A DNA stretch of 18,152 bases, taken from an uncultured Opitutia bacterium. Its GTDB lineage: Bacteria > Verrucomicrobiota > Verrucomicrobiae > Opitutales > MB11C04. Within the stretch, counting starts at the first letter, position 1; every line of letters starts with the position of its first letter. The position numbers and the translations under genes were made by a program. The stretch is taken from contig CAJWWH010000026.1 of NCBI GenBank assembly GCA_913048545.1, positions 1 through 18,152 of the forward strand, in the 5' to 3' direction. Positions 7,415 through 15,530 of this stretch are shown here, piece after piece. The notes below the pieces were generated by a model that worked only from the letters and a program-made list of their open reading frames with translations, did not search any database and was not told where the DNA came from.

Positions 7415-8197
7415 ATGATAAACTTAACTTGCCAATATCCCTCAACTTGGAATATGCCTGCTCTGATGTTTGGAACAATAAAAAACAAGCTCGGGGAAAC
7501 TCTCGATTACACTTTTCATGAAGGGTCAGCTAATTGCAGGGATTTGTTGATCATCGGACACGGAGTCACCGGAAATAAAGACAGACCGTTTGTGGTCGCC
7601 TTAGCCGATGCTGTTTCGGCTTCCGGCATAAATGTGATTCGCTTTTCTTTTGCTGGCAATGGTGATTCTGATGGTGAGTTTCGGGACTGCACAATTTCCA
7701 AAGAGGTGGATGATTTACAGTCAGTTTTATCCGTGGTTGGAGAAAAAAATTATCGGGTTATTTATGCCGGTCATAGTATGGGTGGTGCAGTCGGGGTATT
7801 GACTGCGGCCAAGGATTCTCGGATCAAATTCCTTATCTCCTTAGCCGGTATGGTGAGCACAGAAAAATTTTATGATACTGAGTTCGGGGAGGAAACACCT
7901 GATACTGGTTGTATGTGGGAGGAATCAGACTGTCCGCTTTCCTCTGATTTTAAAAATGATTTGAAAAGCATTCATTCCACCGCCCCACAAGCCGCTCAGA
8001 TCACGGTGCCCTGGTTGCTTGTTCACGGGACTGCGGATGATGTGGTCTTAATTGACGATTCCCGAAAAGCTCATTCCTTGGCAACAGGGCTTAAGAAATT
8101 TGTTGAGATTGAGGGGGCTAATCATGTTTTCTCCGAGGATGGACAGAAGCCCATGATTGAGGCAGTGATAGGATGGTTACAGACTAACCTTGATTAG
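7415..8197 (+). CDS. Cytoplasmic alpha/beta hydrolase (serine hydrolase, S33-like)
   Basis: From the ATG at 7415 the protein has 260 residues; a TTG at 7409 would add two, and the ATG at 7466 would remove 17 residues that look unlike the family. Numbering here is from 7409. The oxyanion strand is IIGHGVTGNKDRP (48-60), the nucleophile elbow is AGHSMGG (120-126) with S123, the acid is D210 in VHGTADDVV, and the base is H239 in EGANHVF, so the triad is complete. The layout with an RFSFAGNGDSDGEF segment (78-91) matches the serine aminopeptidase / acyl-hydrolase group that includes esterases and lysophospholipase-like enzymes. No signal peptide is seen. The substrate is unknown. It ends two bases before the stop of the convergent secreted esterase, leaving no room for a separate terminator. 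Confidence 0.9.
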   Translation: MINLTCQYPSTWNMPALMFGTIKNKLGETLDYTFHEGSANCRDLLIIGHGVTGNKDRPFVVALADAVSASGINVIRFSFAGNGDSDGEFRDCTISKEVDDLQSVLSVVGEKNYRVIYAGHSMGGAVGVLTAAKDSRIKFLISLAGMVSTEKFYDTEFGEETPDTGCMWEESDCPLSSDFKNDLKSIHSTAPQAAQITVPWLLVHGTADDVVLIDDSRKAHSLATGLKKFVEIEGANHVFSEDGQKPMIEAVIGWLQTNLD

Positions 8198-8199
8198 AT

Positions 8200-9546
8200 T
8201 TATTTAGATTTTAGTCCGACAGTATTAACCGAAATAATCTGATAATTATATTTCTTCCCAGTATCTGCTGACTTATCAATGAAAAGCATTTCTGTGAGCG
8301 GCATTATTGGAGTATCGCTGTAAAGAAGTCCCTGAAATAAAGGACGCCCGAATTTATTTGTGGGGTCCTCCGGTACCTGTCCGATTACTTTTCCATTCCG
8401 CTTAATCAGAAAGTGGGAAATGCCACTTTCCAAATCTGCTTCCGCCTTCCAGGATAATTGATTCCCTTTTCGTTTTAATTGGGTGGGAGATGGGGGAGGA
8501 GTGGGATCTGAGATCTTAGTGTCCTCAACGAATTGCATCCAGGTTTGGGCAATTTTTGCATTCGGTAACCAGACTGCTTCGAGTGGGTTCCCTTGAAATT
8601 TTAATTTGGGTTGGGCTTTCTTGCCTAATAGGGGAGCGAGCCATGCATTTTTGGTCGGCATCGGTCTAAGTTTTTTACCAAAGGTTTTAGGCAAACGGGC
8701 GGAGAGGCATGCATCAAGCCAGGGAATTGCCATGTAACGGGAATTTCCACATTCATGTGAACTGAGCGGGTCAATCGATACCCCCACTAATCCACCTGCA
8801 CCTCTCACTTTCTTGAAGAAGGTTTCATTACTGGGCCAAACCCGTGCAAACCGCCCTTTTTTTTCGGTGACTCCCTCTTTTGTTCCCGGGTTGCACATAA
8901 TTGGAACCTTAAGGGCATCTGCCGGTAGATCATGCGGTTTAATTTGGGGTCGCTCCGGATTTGCTTCCAACATTGGAACCCCAGAGCGTAACCAACACGC
9001 GATCACCCGGTTGGGGTAGAGCATGGTCATTCCTCCCACCCAGTGTCCACCACCACTATGTCCCCATAGTGCCCATGGCACCTCACTTAATTCGGGATGT
9101 CCGCTCATTTTGCCTAGATCATGCAAACTTTTTAGAAAGGTCTTATTAGCACCATTCCGAGGATCACACCACATTTGACAATCCGCTTTTCCGGGCTGTT
9201 CATAGGTTGGGGAGAGCAGGGCGCAGTCATGCTTTTGGGCCAGGGCTTGCCAGTGAAGATCCCACGCACCGGTAAGTCCGGACTTGCAGGATCCTTCTCC
9301 ACACCCGTGCTGATGAATCACTACGCCTTTCAGTTTTTCGACCCCTTTGGGAATCCAAATGGTATATTGTACCGGAAATATGAGTTCGCCGGGTTTTACA
9401 GAAGCTTCGTATCTTACTCGGTAGAACGGGGGTTCCGCTTCTGGAGAAATATCATAGGGCGGATTTTGTCCAAAGAGAAACGAGGATAAAAAACTAAAGA
9501 ATATGAGAAATCTTGTCATAAAAAATTTCAACCATGGTTTAGTCAT
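8200..9546 (-). CDS. Secreted alpha/beta hydrolase (esterase/depolymerase-like) with C-terminal Fn3-like domain
   Basis: The 448-residue protein begins with an export signal; the ATG at 9519 ([18 protein letters not shown]) gives the cleaner signal peptide, and the one at 9546 adds nine residues. A hydrolase domain spans about 45-290: [13 protein letters not shown] (75-87) near the oxyanion hole, the nucleophile in GHSGGGHW (162-169, S164), and a probable base in SSHECG (262-267, H264). Paired cysteines such as C82/C87 and C123/C127 suggest disulphides outside the cytoplasm. Residues about 350-448, from the proline-rich TPPPSP through [17 protein letters not shown], look like a fibronectin type III domain. 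This build resembles polyhydroxybutyrate-depolymerase-like and carbohydrate esterase proteins, so it probably cleaves an ester in an environmental polymer or glycan; the substrate is a guess. It is transcribed alone and divergent from the ABC operon. Confidence 0.85.
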   Translation of the reverse strand: MTKPWLKFFMTRFLIFFSFLSSFLFGQNPPYDISPEAEPPFYRVRYEASVKPGELIFPVQYTIWIPKGVEKLKGVVIHQHGCGEGSCKSGLTGAWDLHWQALAQKHDCALLSPTYEQPGKADCQMWCDPRNGANKTFLKSLHDLGKMSGHPELSEVPWALWGHSGGGHWVGGMTMLYPNRVIACWLRSGVPMLEANPERPQIKPHDLPADALKVPIMCNPGTKEGVTEKKGRFARVWPSNETFFKKVRGAGGLVGVSIDPLSSHECGNSRYMAIPWLDACLSARLPKTFGKKLRPMPTKNAWLAPLLGKKAQPKLKFQGNPLEAVWLPNAKIAQTWMQFVEDTKISDPTPPPSPTQLKRKGNQLSWKAEADLESGISHFLIKRNGKVIGQVPEDPTNKFGRPLFQGLLYSDTPIMPLTEMLFIDKSADTGKKYNYQIISVNTVGLKSK

Positions 9547-9636
9547 TTAGTAAATAACCGAAGATAGGTTTAAACTTTATATAATCGAGCAGGAGTAACT
9601 TTTAAGAGGGTTGTCAGCACCTTTTATAATTCCCTT

Positions 9637-9665
9637 TTGGACTTTTTGTCTATGATCAGTAGTAT
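9637..9665 (+). promoter_or_regulatory. Candidate sigma-70 promoter for the ABC operon
   Basis: TTGGAC (9637-9642) and TAGTAT (9660-9665) are separated by exactly 17 bp. Transcription would then start at about 9672, which is the A of the ATG, so the mRNA would be nearly leaderless. No Shine-Dalgarno sequence precedes that ATG, which fits. Two perfect TATAAT boxes further up (9580-9585 and 9625-9630) lack good -35 partners but could act instead. Confidence 0.3.
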
Positions 9666-9671
9666 AAGTGA

Positions 9672-10370
9672 ATGATTTCTTCCCCTTCATCCTCGCATGC
9701 GGAGAGTGTTCAAAAATTTGCTTTGGAGATAAACTCGGTCCATAAGTCGTTTGGACAGGTTAATGTTCTGAAGGGGGTCGATCTAAAATTAGATGTTGGT
9801 GAACGGGTTGCATTAATGGGCCCCAGTGGTAGTGGTAAATCCACCTTGCTCAATTGTATTTGTGGGATTGAATCAATGGACCAGGGAGAAATTAAGTTGG
9901 GTGGTGTATCCCTTAACGATATGAGCCCAAAGAATCTTGAGCAAATCAGGCGACAGTCAATCGGATATGTTTTTCAATCCTTTCATCTTTTGCCCACACT
10001 TTCAGCGATGGAAAATATAGAATTCCCTGCTCAGTTAGTTGATATGCCCAAAAGAGAACGCAGGGAAAGAGTCGAGAAGTTACTCGATGCAATTGGCTTG
10101 TCTCATCGGGCCCATCATAAACCGGATGCGCTGAGTGGAGGGGAATGCCAACGAGTGGCTATTGCCCGTGCTTTGATTCACCGGCCGAACCTAATCCTTG
10201 CCGATGAACCAACTGGTAGTTTGGATTCGGATATTGGTGGACAGGTTCTTGACCTGTTGGAGGAATTGTCAAAAGAATTTCAGGTCGCCCTTTTAGTAGT
10301 TACCCATGATCAGGCATCCACTCGAATTTGTAACCGGGTGATTTCCATGAAAGATGGAATGCTGGCCTAA
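9672..10370 (+). CDS. ABC transporter ATP-binding protein, LolD/AttE type
   Basis: The 232-residue protein carries every ABC ATPase motif: Walker A GPSGSGKS (50-57), the Q-loop in VFQSFHLLPT (100-109), signature LSGGE (154-158), Walker B LILADEP (174-180) and switch histidine H212 in THD. Its spacing and the segment SFHLLPTLSAMENIEFP (103-119) are typical of the LolD/MacB subgroup, which powers FtsX-type permeases that extract lipids or lipoproteins from the inner membrane or drive efflux without acting as classic channels. The first 17 residues (MISSPSSSHAESVQKFA) extend beyond the usual start and are probably disordered. The gene is followed after 8 bp by the permease and then by an AttH-like gene, the AttE-AttF/G-AttH order known from other bacteria. 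It sits on the cytoplasmic face of the inner membrane. Confidence 0.95.
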   Translation: MISSPSSSHAESVQKFALEINSVHKSFGQVNVLKGVDLKLDVGERVALMGPSGSGKSTLLNCICGIESMDQGEIKLGGVSLNDMSPKNLEQIRRQSIGYVFQSFHLLPTLSAMENIEFPAQLVDMPKRERRERVEKLLDAIGLSHRAHHKPDALSGGECQRVAIARALIHRPNLILADEPTGSLDSDIGGQVLDLLEELSKEFQVALLVVTHDQASTRICNRVISMKDGMLA

Positions 10371-10378
10371 GCTCCTGC

Positions 10379-12967
10379 ATGTCCATACTTCCACATTCTA
10401 TCCGTCTTGTCCTGCTCATTCTTGTCCGGACAACACTCAGGCATTGGAAGCAAAAGCTGGGTAGTTATCTTTTGCTCCTGGCCATTGTTGCAGTCGGCGT
10501 GGGTGCATTTAATGGAATTCGCCAGGCGAGCCGTTCGGCTTCGGCCAATTTCGGTCTTTTTAATCAGGCGGTTTCCGGACAGAGCGATTTTTTGATCGAA
10601 TCACCAACCCAGAGGTTATCCACTGATGTTTTGCCCAGGCTGAGTAATTTGGCGGGAGATCCGGATTGGCATATGGTGCCAGTTATAGAAGGTTCCGTCA
10701 CTGCACTTGATTCCGAAAATCAACCTGCCCAGCAACTTCGTCTGGTCGGACTCGATTTAATGTCACTCGCCAACCTGCCCGACTTGGTCGAAAATAAAAT
10801 TGATTTTGGTGAGGATGAATCTTCCTGGTATGATTGGTTGGGGAGTGAAAATCTTGTCTGGATTGGGGAAACCACTTCGGATAAACTTGGAGTGGAAGAG
10901 GGTGATGAGATCACAATTCTTGCCAGTGGTCGCCGTCAGCAAATGGGGATCCGGAAAATTTTAAAGCAGGACGGCTCGCCTCTTCCGGACGACTTGGTCA
11001 TCGCAGATATTCCCACCGTTCAATCCCTCCTTAGCCGGCCCCGGGAAATCAACCGGGTCGAGGTTATCCTCAATCGCCCTGATCTTCGACAGGATTCTGG
11101 ATACCTTAAGGAGGTTGAGAAACGCTTAACCCGCGAGCTTCCGGAAAATATCTCCCTGAGCCCGACCGAAAATCGGGCGGTCGATCGGGCGGCCATGACC
11201 GCAGCCTTTCGCCTGAACCTCACCATTCTTTCCCTGATTGCAATTTTGGTCGGAGCCTATCTTATTTTACAGGCTCTGGATGCGGCTGTGGTTCGTAAAA
11301 GAACTGAATTTGCCACTCTTATTTCTCTTGGTGTCAGTCGCCAAGTGCTCTTTATCACTTCCTTGTTGGAATCAATTATCATTGGATTAATTGGATCAGT
11401 TGCGGGGATTGGGGTGGGTTGGTTCTTTGCTTATTTTTCCGCCCAGATGTTAGCGGACACCGTAAATGCGCTTTATTTTGCGACTACACTGGATGCGATT
11501 TCACTTACCTGGATGGATTGCGTGTTCGGGATGGGACTAGGTCTTTTCTTTACCCTGGTTGCTGGTTGGCTACCGGCTCGTGACGCGATGCAAACCCCAC
11601 CGGCTCAGGTTCTTTCCAAGGGAGATTGGTCACCTGGTTTTACCTGGTTACAAAAACCAAAAGTTGGATTGTGCCTATTACTTTTGGGGGGAGTATGTCT
11701 TTTATTCCCTCCCTTACCTTTGGAGGGTGGGGGCAAAATGCCAGTGGGTGGATTTCTGTCTGCCGGTTTCTGGATTCTGGGCTCGGCACTCCTTGCAGGT
11801 CATGCCTTGGTCATGCTTGCAGGGTGGTTTCGTCCTGTTTGTACACAACCGGTCAGTCGTTTAGCCTGTAGCCGATTAGAGGATGGTTCGAGCAGGCATC
11901 GATTGGCAGTGGCCGGATTGGTCGTGGCGGTGGGGATGGTGACTGGAATGTTTCAAATGGTGGACAGTTTTAGGTATACGATTGAGGAATGGTTCGATAT
12001 TCGTTTTCAGGCGGAACTCTACATTTCCGAACGGGGAGTTACAGGTGCGGGTACGATCAATGGTATCGATCCAACCATCATGGATGAGCTTGTCCAGGAC
12101 GAAACGATTGCTTATGCGGATGTGGTTTACATCTCCTATGCGAAACCAAAAGAGGGAATTACTATTTTATCCGGAGTGGATATGAAAGCATGGACTACTT
12201 CAATTAAACAACTTTGGTACAAACCACCCGGTTCATTCATTGCCGAGAAGGGGGCAGAGCCTGCTTTAATTAGTGAGACTTTTGCCCGACGATTTGATCT
12301 GATAAATGGTGGTGTAACTGAATTGGATACTCCTTCCGGTCGAAAGAAAATTTCTCCGGTTGGTATATTTTCAGATTATGGAAATGAGTTTGGCACCGCC
12401 GCAGTCGATATGAAAACCTGGAAAGCATGGACTCAATCTGAAAGACCTATCAATGTAAGCCTGTACTTAAAAGAGGGTACAGATGTAAACGAGGTTCGGG
12501 ATCGGTTGCGTCTTTCTTTTCCTGGATTGGATGTTCGCAATGGGAAGGAATTACGCGATGTGGCACTGGGTATTTTTGAACAGACTTTTAAAGCCACTTC
12601 CGCACTCAATATCATCGGTCTGGTTGTTGCCTTTGCTGGTTTATTACTTGGTCTGTTTTCGATTTTTGATGAGTCCAGTCGTACCTGGCTCACTCTGCGC
12701 CATCTCGGTTTTTCCAATCGACAGTTTTTAATCTCTGCGGGAATGGAAGGTGCGGGGATTGGGCTGGCTGCGTGGGTAAGTGGTTCCCTGATCGGATTGG
12801 TTCTTGGTTGGTTGTTGGTTAAGGTAATTAATGTGCAGTCTTTTGGTTGGACCCTTCTTTGGCATGTGCCGTACATCGATTTTCTTATCTTTGGTATTCT
12901 GCTTGTTCTGACTGGTTTTCTTTCCGGTTGCCTGGCATCTGCTTATTGGAATTTTAAACGTAAATGA
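10379..12967 (+). CDS. ABC transporter permease with two FtsX domains
   Basis: This 862-residue inner-membrane protein has a first membrane helix at about 27-46, then a large periplasmic MacB-core-like region (about 50-270). A first FtsX domain (about 280-405) has helices near 278-299, 325-355 and 381-399. Four more hydrophobic stretches follow near 428-446, 458-482 and 508-526, then a second periplasmic region (about 535-735) and a second FtsX domain (about 741-858). That makes it equivalent to two fused four-helix permeases, so a single chain could form the whole membrane part, where LolCE or AttFG use two. The coupling segment RKRTEFATLISLGVSR (306-321) and its counterpart TWLTLRHLGFSNRQ (769-782) are typical contacts with the ATPase. 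It starts 8 bp after the ATPase gene, and its TGA overlaps the next ATG (12964-12967). Confidence 0.93.
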   Translation: MSILPHSIRLVLLILVRTTLRHWKQKLGSYLLLLAIVAVGVGAFNGIRQASRSASANFGLFNQAVSGQSDFLIESPTQRLSTDVLPRLSNLAGDPDWHMVPVIEGSVTALDSENQPAQQLRLVGLDLMSLANLPDLVENKIDFGEDESSWYDWLGSENLVWIGETTSDKLGVEEGDEITILASGRRQQMGIRKILKQDGSPLPDDLVIADIPTVQSLLSRPREINRVEVILNRPDLRQDSGYLKEVEKRLTRELPENISLSPTENRAVDRAAMTAAFRLNLTILSLIAILVGAYLILQALDAAVVRKRTEFATLISLGVSRQVLFITSLLESIIIGLIGSVAGIGVGWFFAYFSAQMLADTVNALYFATTLDAISLTWMDCVFGMGLGLFFTLVAGWLPARDAMQTPPAQVLSKGDWSPGFTWLQKPKVGLCLLLLGGVCLLFPPLPLEGGGKMPVGGFLSAGFWILGSALLAGHALVMLAGWFRPVCTQPVSRLACSRLEDGSSRHRLAVAGLVVAVGMVTGMFQMVDSFRYTIEEWFDIRFQAELYISERGVTGAGTINGIDPTIMDELVQDETIAYADVVYISYAKPKEGITILSGVDMKAWTTSIKQLWYKPPGSFIAEKGAEPALISETFARRFDLINGGVTELDTPSGRKKISPVGIFSDYGNEFGTAAVDMKTWKAWTQSERPINVSLYLKEGTDVNEVRDRLRLSFPGLDVRNGKELRDVALGIFEQTFKATSALNIIGLVVAFAGLLLGLFSIFDESSRTWLTLRHLGFSNRQFLISAGMEGAGIGLAAWVSGSLIGLVLGWLLVKVINVQSFGWTLLWHVPYIDFLIFGILLVLTGFLSGCLASAYWNFKRK

Positions 12968-14094
12968 AATTGCTTCTTATTCTCGTAGTCCTTACCTCAA
13001 ATATTGTTTGGGGTAAATGGATTGAACCGCCCACTCGTTCTTCCAAACGATACCTTGTGCCCACCCCTGATTATGTGCCCATTCTTCCACAGGATCATGG
13101 TTCCCATCCCGAGCATGGTATTGAATGGTGGTACTGGGTCGGTCATTTAAATGCGGTTGATTCGGAAAAACAATTTGGCTTTCAATCCACGATCTTTCGG
13201 TTGGCCGGGGATCCTAAGAAGTCCGGTCATTCTTCGAATGGTCACTTTGGTCATCAAAATCTTTTTTTGCTCCACAGCGCGCTTAGCGATTTAGAAGAAG
13301 GGAAATATCTTCATCATGAACGAGTACTACGGGAGGGTTGGCAGGCAAGTGCTTCTCGGGAAACTCTTCAATTAGCTGTGGGCGGAGTAAAGGTGAGCCT
13401 TTTCGAGGACGGGAAGAGTCACGAGGTCATTACTCGTTACCCCGGTGGTGGAAAGCTTGAACTCTCTCTTCATCCGACAAAGCCGTTAGTGTCTTTTGGA
13501 GATCGTGGGTTGAGTCGAAAAGGATCCGATCCTGCCTCGGTCAGCTGGTATTGGTCCTACACCCGTCTCCAGGCAAAGGGTACACTTTTTCAGAATGGAA
13601 AAGAGATCCCTGTAGTAGGAATGGCCTGGATGGATCATGAAATTTCATCCAGTCAATTGGGAGAAGATTTAGCTGGTTGGGATTGGACTTGTATGCAACT
13701 CGATGATGGTACCGAATTGAAAGCTTACCGGTTGAGAAAAAAAGACGGAGGAAGTGATCCTTGGTCTGCTGTTTACTGGATTGATCAAGAGGGGAATACG
13801 GAAAGGGTATACGCAGATTCCTTTACCTGGAAAACCCTAGATACATGGACCAGTCCAAAAACGGAACTCCAATATCCCACCTCGGTTGAGGTGTCAGTCA
13901 AACATCCAACCAAGGGGCAACAGGTATACCAACTTCGTCCTTTGCTTGATGCCCAGGAATTCACCGGTAACCGAGAGGATAATGCCTACTGGGAAGGTGC
14001 CTGTGAAGTGTTGAACGAAAATGGGGAACGAATCGGCTTGGCCTACCTGGAACTCGCTGGTTATGGCGGGGGTCTGGGTGCCCGTCTTAATTAA
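12964..14094 (+). CDS. Secreted AttH/CrtC-type lipocalin-like protein
   Basis: The 376-residue protein has a signal peptide (MKLLLILVVLTSNIVWG) followed by the double-calycin fold of the AttH family (annotated as CrtC / hydroxyneurosporene synthase-like or lipocalin-like hydrolase). Marks of the family are HGIEWWYWVGHL (51-62), GMAWMDHEIS (219-228), DLAGWDWTCMQLDDG (235-249), YWEGACEV (342-349) and YLELAGYG (361-368). Related proteins include CrtC, which adds water to carotenoids, and AttH, encoded beside ABC transporter genes. With no other carotenoid gene here and an ABC transporter translationally coupled upstream, an AttH-like role is more likely: binding or modifying a lipophilic compound in the periplasm that the ABC complex delivers. 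The start overlaps the permease stop by four bases. Enzymatic activity cannot be confirmed from sequence. Confidence 0.9.
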   Translation: MKLLLILVVLTSNIVWGKWIEPPTRSSKRYLVPTPDYVPILPQDHGSHPEHGIEWWYWVGHLNAVDSEKQFGFQSTIFRLAGDPKKSGHSSNGHFGHQNLFLLHSALSDLEEGKYLHHERVLREGWQASASRETLQLAVGGVKVSLFEDGKSHEVITRYPGGGKLELSLHPTKPLVSFGDRGLSRKGSDPASVSWYWSYTRLQAKGTLFQNGKEIPVVGMAWMDHEISSSQLGEDLAGWDWTCMQLDDGTELKAYRLRKKDGGSDPWSAVYWIDQEGNTERVYADSFTWKTLDTWTSPKTELQYPTSVEVSVKHPTKGQQVYQLRPLLDAQEFTGNREDNAYWEGACEVLNENGERIGLAYLELAGYGGGLGARLN

Positions 14095-14372
14095 TGTTCG
14101 ATGAAGTTTGTAAGAAATGAATTCTTCGCTTTTTCTAAATTCAGTATTGTGATCAGCATGGGTTATGCCCCGTACAATAGGGCTAATTAAAAACAACCAT
14201 TCTTGACAGGCTAATGACCCCGTGGTCTCCTTGAATATATGTTCAGGAAAATTGTTATTCTCCCCATTCCGGTTCTTGAAAGAGACATGGTGTTAGAATC
14301 AGTAAATGGACTGTGTTTCAAAAGATTTCATTGTGCATAGTAATCAAATTTTTTATTTCTGTATTATTAATT
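14095..14372. other. Intergenic region between AttH-like gene and P450 gene
   Basis: This 278-bp stretch is the longest non-coding gap in the window. It contains a perfect TTGACA at 14203-14208, but the nearest -10-like sequence (around 14233-14238) is 24 bp away. Two 4-bp hairpins are present (14167-14183 and 14216-14227), both too short to call terminators. A GTG at 14313 opens the P450 reading frame 20 codons early, with a hydrophobic stretch that may or may not be translated. I see no RNA gene here. Confidence 0.4.
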
Positions 14373-15488
14373 ATGCCTGATCACCAAGACTCCTTTGGCA
14401 ATGCCCGAGAAAATTCCGCTATTCAGGTTACTGAATTCAATGGTGAAAAAATTCCTTTTGTCCTTCGCTTAAAAGAACTGCGTAAAACTGCCAGGAACTG
14501 GGAGGATTTTAGCAGTGATCATCCTTTTCAGGTAGTACCTCATTCAGAAGCAGAACTGCGCTCGATGCGCCAAATTCCGATCGAAATGGACCCACCCGAA
14601 CATACTGATTTCCGTGCATTAGTGGAGCCGTTCTTTAAACGTCCCATGCAGCGGGAATATATCGAGGATATGGGAAAGCTGATCACTTCCATGGTCGAAG
14701 ATATGATCGGGGTGGGAGAAGTGGATGCCGTCAATCAATTTGCTCTGCCCCTGCAATGTCGTGCATTAGCCAGGTTATTAAAGGTTCCTGATTCAGAAGC
14801 AGACAAGTGGATGGAGTGGGGTATGCATGCACTGACGGAAGGTAGCGGGCTTGAGGACTACACTGCGGAACAATTTGCCCGGGCCGAACAACAACCGGGA
14901 GATGATTTTTTTAGCATGCTGAACCAAGCGGTGCTCAATGGGGAAAAGTTGACCTTTGATGAAAAACAGGGAATCGCCAATGTCACCTTTGCCGGTGGCA
15001 AAGACACCGTAATTAATGTGGTCAGTAGTATCATTGTCTACTTTGCGGAACACCCGGAAGCCTTAATTTTTCTTGGAGAAGACGAGCGCCACATTATGAC
15101 CGCCTGTGAGGAATTTGTTCGCTATGTGAGTCCGCTCACTGCGATTACCCGGACCTGCCCGCATGCGGCCCAAGTATCGGGCCATGATATACCGGCTGGG
15201 GGGCGGGTGGGGTTGTGCTGGCCGTCTGCAAATCGCGATGAGTCTGTGTTTAAAGAACCAAATAAAGTGGTCCTGGATCGTATGCCAAACCCGCACATCG
15301 GGTTCGGCTTTGGTATCCATAACTGTCTCGGAGCCCCTCAGGCCCGATTAATTATCCGTAGCCTGCTCCGGGCTTTGTGTGAACAGGTGAAAAGTATTGA
15401 ATTAATTTCTTTTGAACCGCGAATTGAAAAAGAGGAATCCTACACCCGTCAGGTTGGGTATGACCGGGTAGTGGTGAAAATCAATTAG
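14373..15488 (+). CDS. Cytochrome P450
   Basis: I prefer the ATG at 14373 (371 aa); the frame opens at a GTG at 14313, giving 391 aa with a hydrophobic leader (MFQKISLCIVIKFFISVLLI) that bacterial P450s normally lack. Numbers use the longer form. All core motifs are present: the substrate-side helix PIEMDPPEHTDFR (89-101), the I-helix oxygen-activating AGGKDT (227-232), ExxR as E267-R270, and the haem loop FGFGIHNCLGAPQAR (331-345) with the haem-binding C338. It would be a soluble monooxygenase needing a ferredoxin and reductase, none of which is encoded here. The segment between the E/F helices and PGDD (about 170-198) looks some 20 residues shorter than in typical bacterial P450s, so the lid over the active site may be reduced. 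It lies downstream of the AttH-like gene on the same strand, but the 278-bp gap suggests its own promoter. The substrate is unknown. Confidence 0.93.
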   Translation: MPDHQDSFGNARENSAIQVTEFNGEKIPFVLRLKELRKTARNWEDFSSDHPFQVVPHSEAELRSMRQIPIEMDPPEHTDFRALVEPFFKRPMQREYIEDMGKLITSMVEDMIGVGEVDAVNQFALPLQCRALARLLKVPDSEADKWMEWGMHALTEGSGLEDYTAEQFARAEQQPGDDFFSMLNQAVLNGEKLTFDEKQGIANVTFAGGKDTVINVVSSIIVYFAEHPEALIFLGEDERHIMTACEEFVRYVSPLTAITRTCPHAAQVSGHDIPAGGRVGLCWPSANRDESVFKEPNKVVLDRMPNPHIGFGFGIHNCLGAPQARLIIRSLLRALCEQVKSIELISFEPRIEKEESYTRQVGYDRVVVKIN

Positions 15489-15509
15489 TTCATCGGCGGG
15501 GTCGGGATT

Positions 15510-15530
15510 GAAAGATTGTTTAATTCTTTC
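15510..15530. terminator. Weak hairpin between convergent genes
   Basis: GAAAGA (15510-15515) and TCTTTC (15525-15530) can pair across a 9-base loop in the 41-bp gap between the P450 and the azurin-type gene. The stem is short and AT-rich and has no clean T run on either side, so it is only a possible bidirectional terminator. Confidence 0.2.

Noticed and set aside
8409..8430. An 8-bp perfect inverted repeat (GAAAGTGG/CCACTTTC) inside the esterase gene
   Set aside because: It lies in the coding sequence of the Fn3-like domain, where a chance palindrome is the simplest explanation.
11172..11195. Near-exact 12-bp tandem repeat (ATCGGGCGG twice) in the permease gene
   Set aside because: It is only two copies, in frame within coding sequence and explained by similar codons (NRAVDRAAM).
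12433..12876. A 147-codon reading frame on the minus strand inside the permease gene
   Set aside because: It lies wholly antisense to a well-supported FtsX-type gene, is rich in Arg/Ser/Pro as antisense frames often are, and shows no domain.
12964..14094. Carotenoid hydratase (CrtC) in a carotenoid pathway
   Set aside because: No other carotenoid gene is in the window, and coupling to an ABC transporter fits AttH better.
14101..14190. A 29-codon reading frame just after the AttH-like gene
   Set aside because: It is too short, with no recognisable feature and no initiation signal.
14167..14227. Two small hairpins and a TTGACA after the AttH-like gene as terminator and promoter
   Set aside because: The stems have only 4 bp without T runs, and no -10 box lies at a usable distance from the TTGACA.
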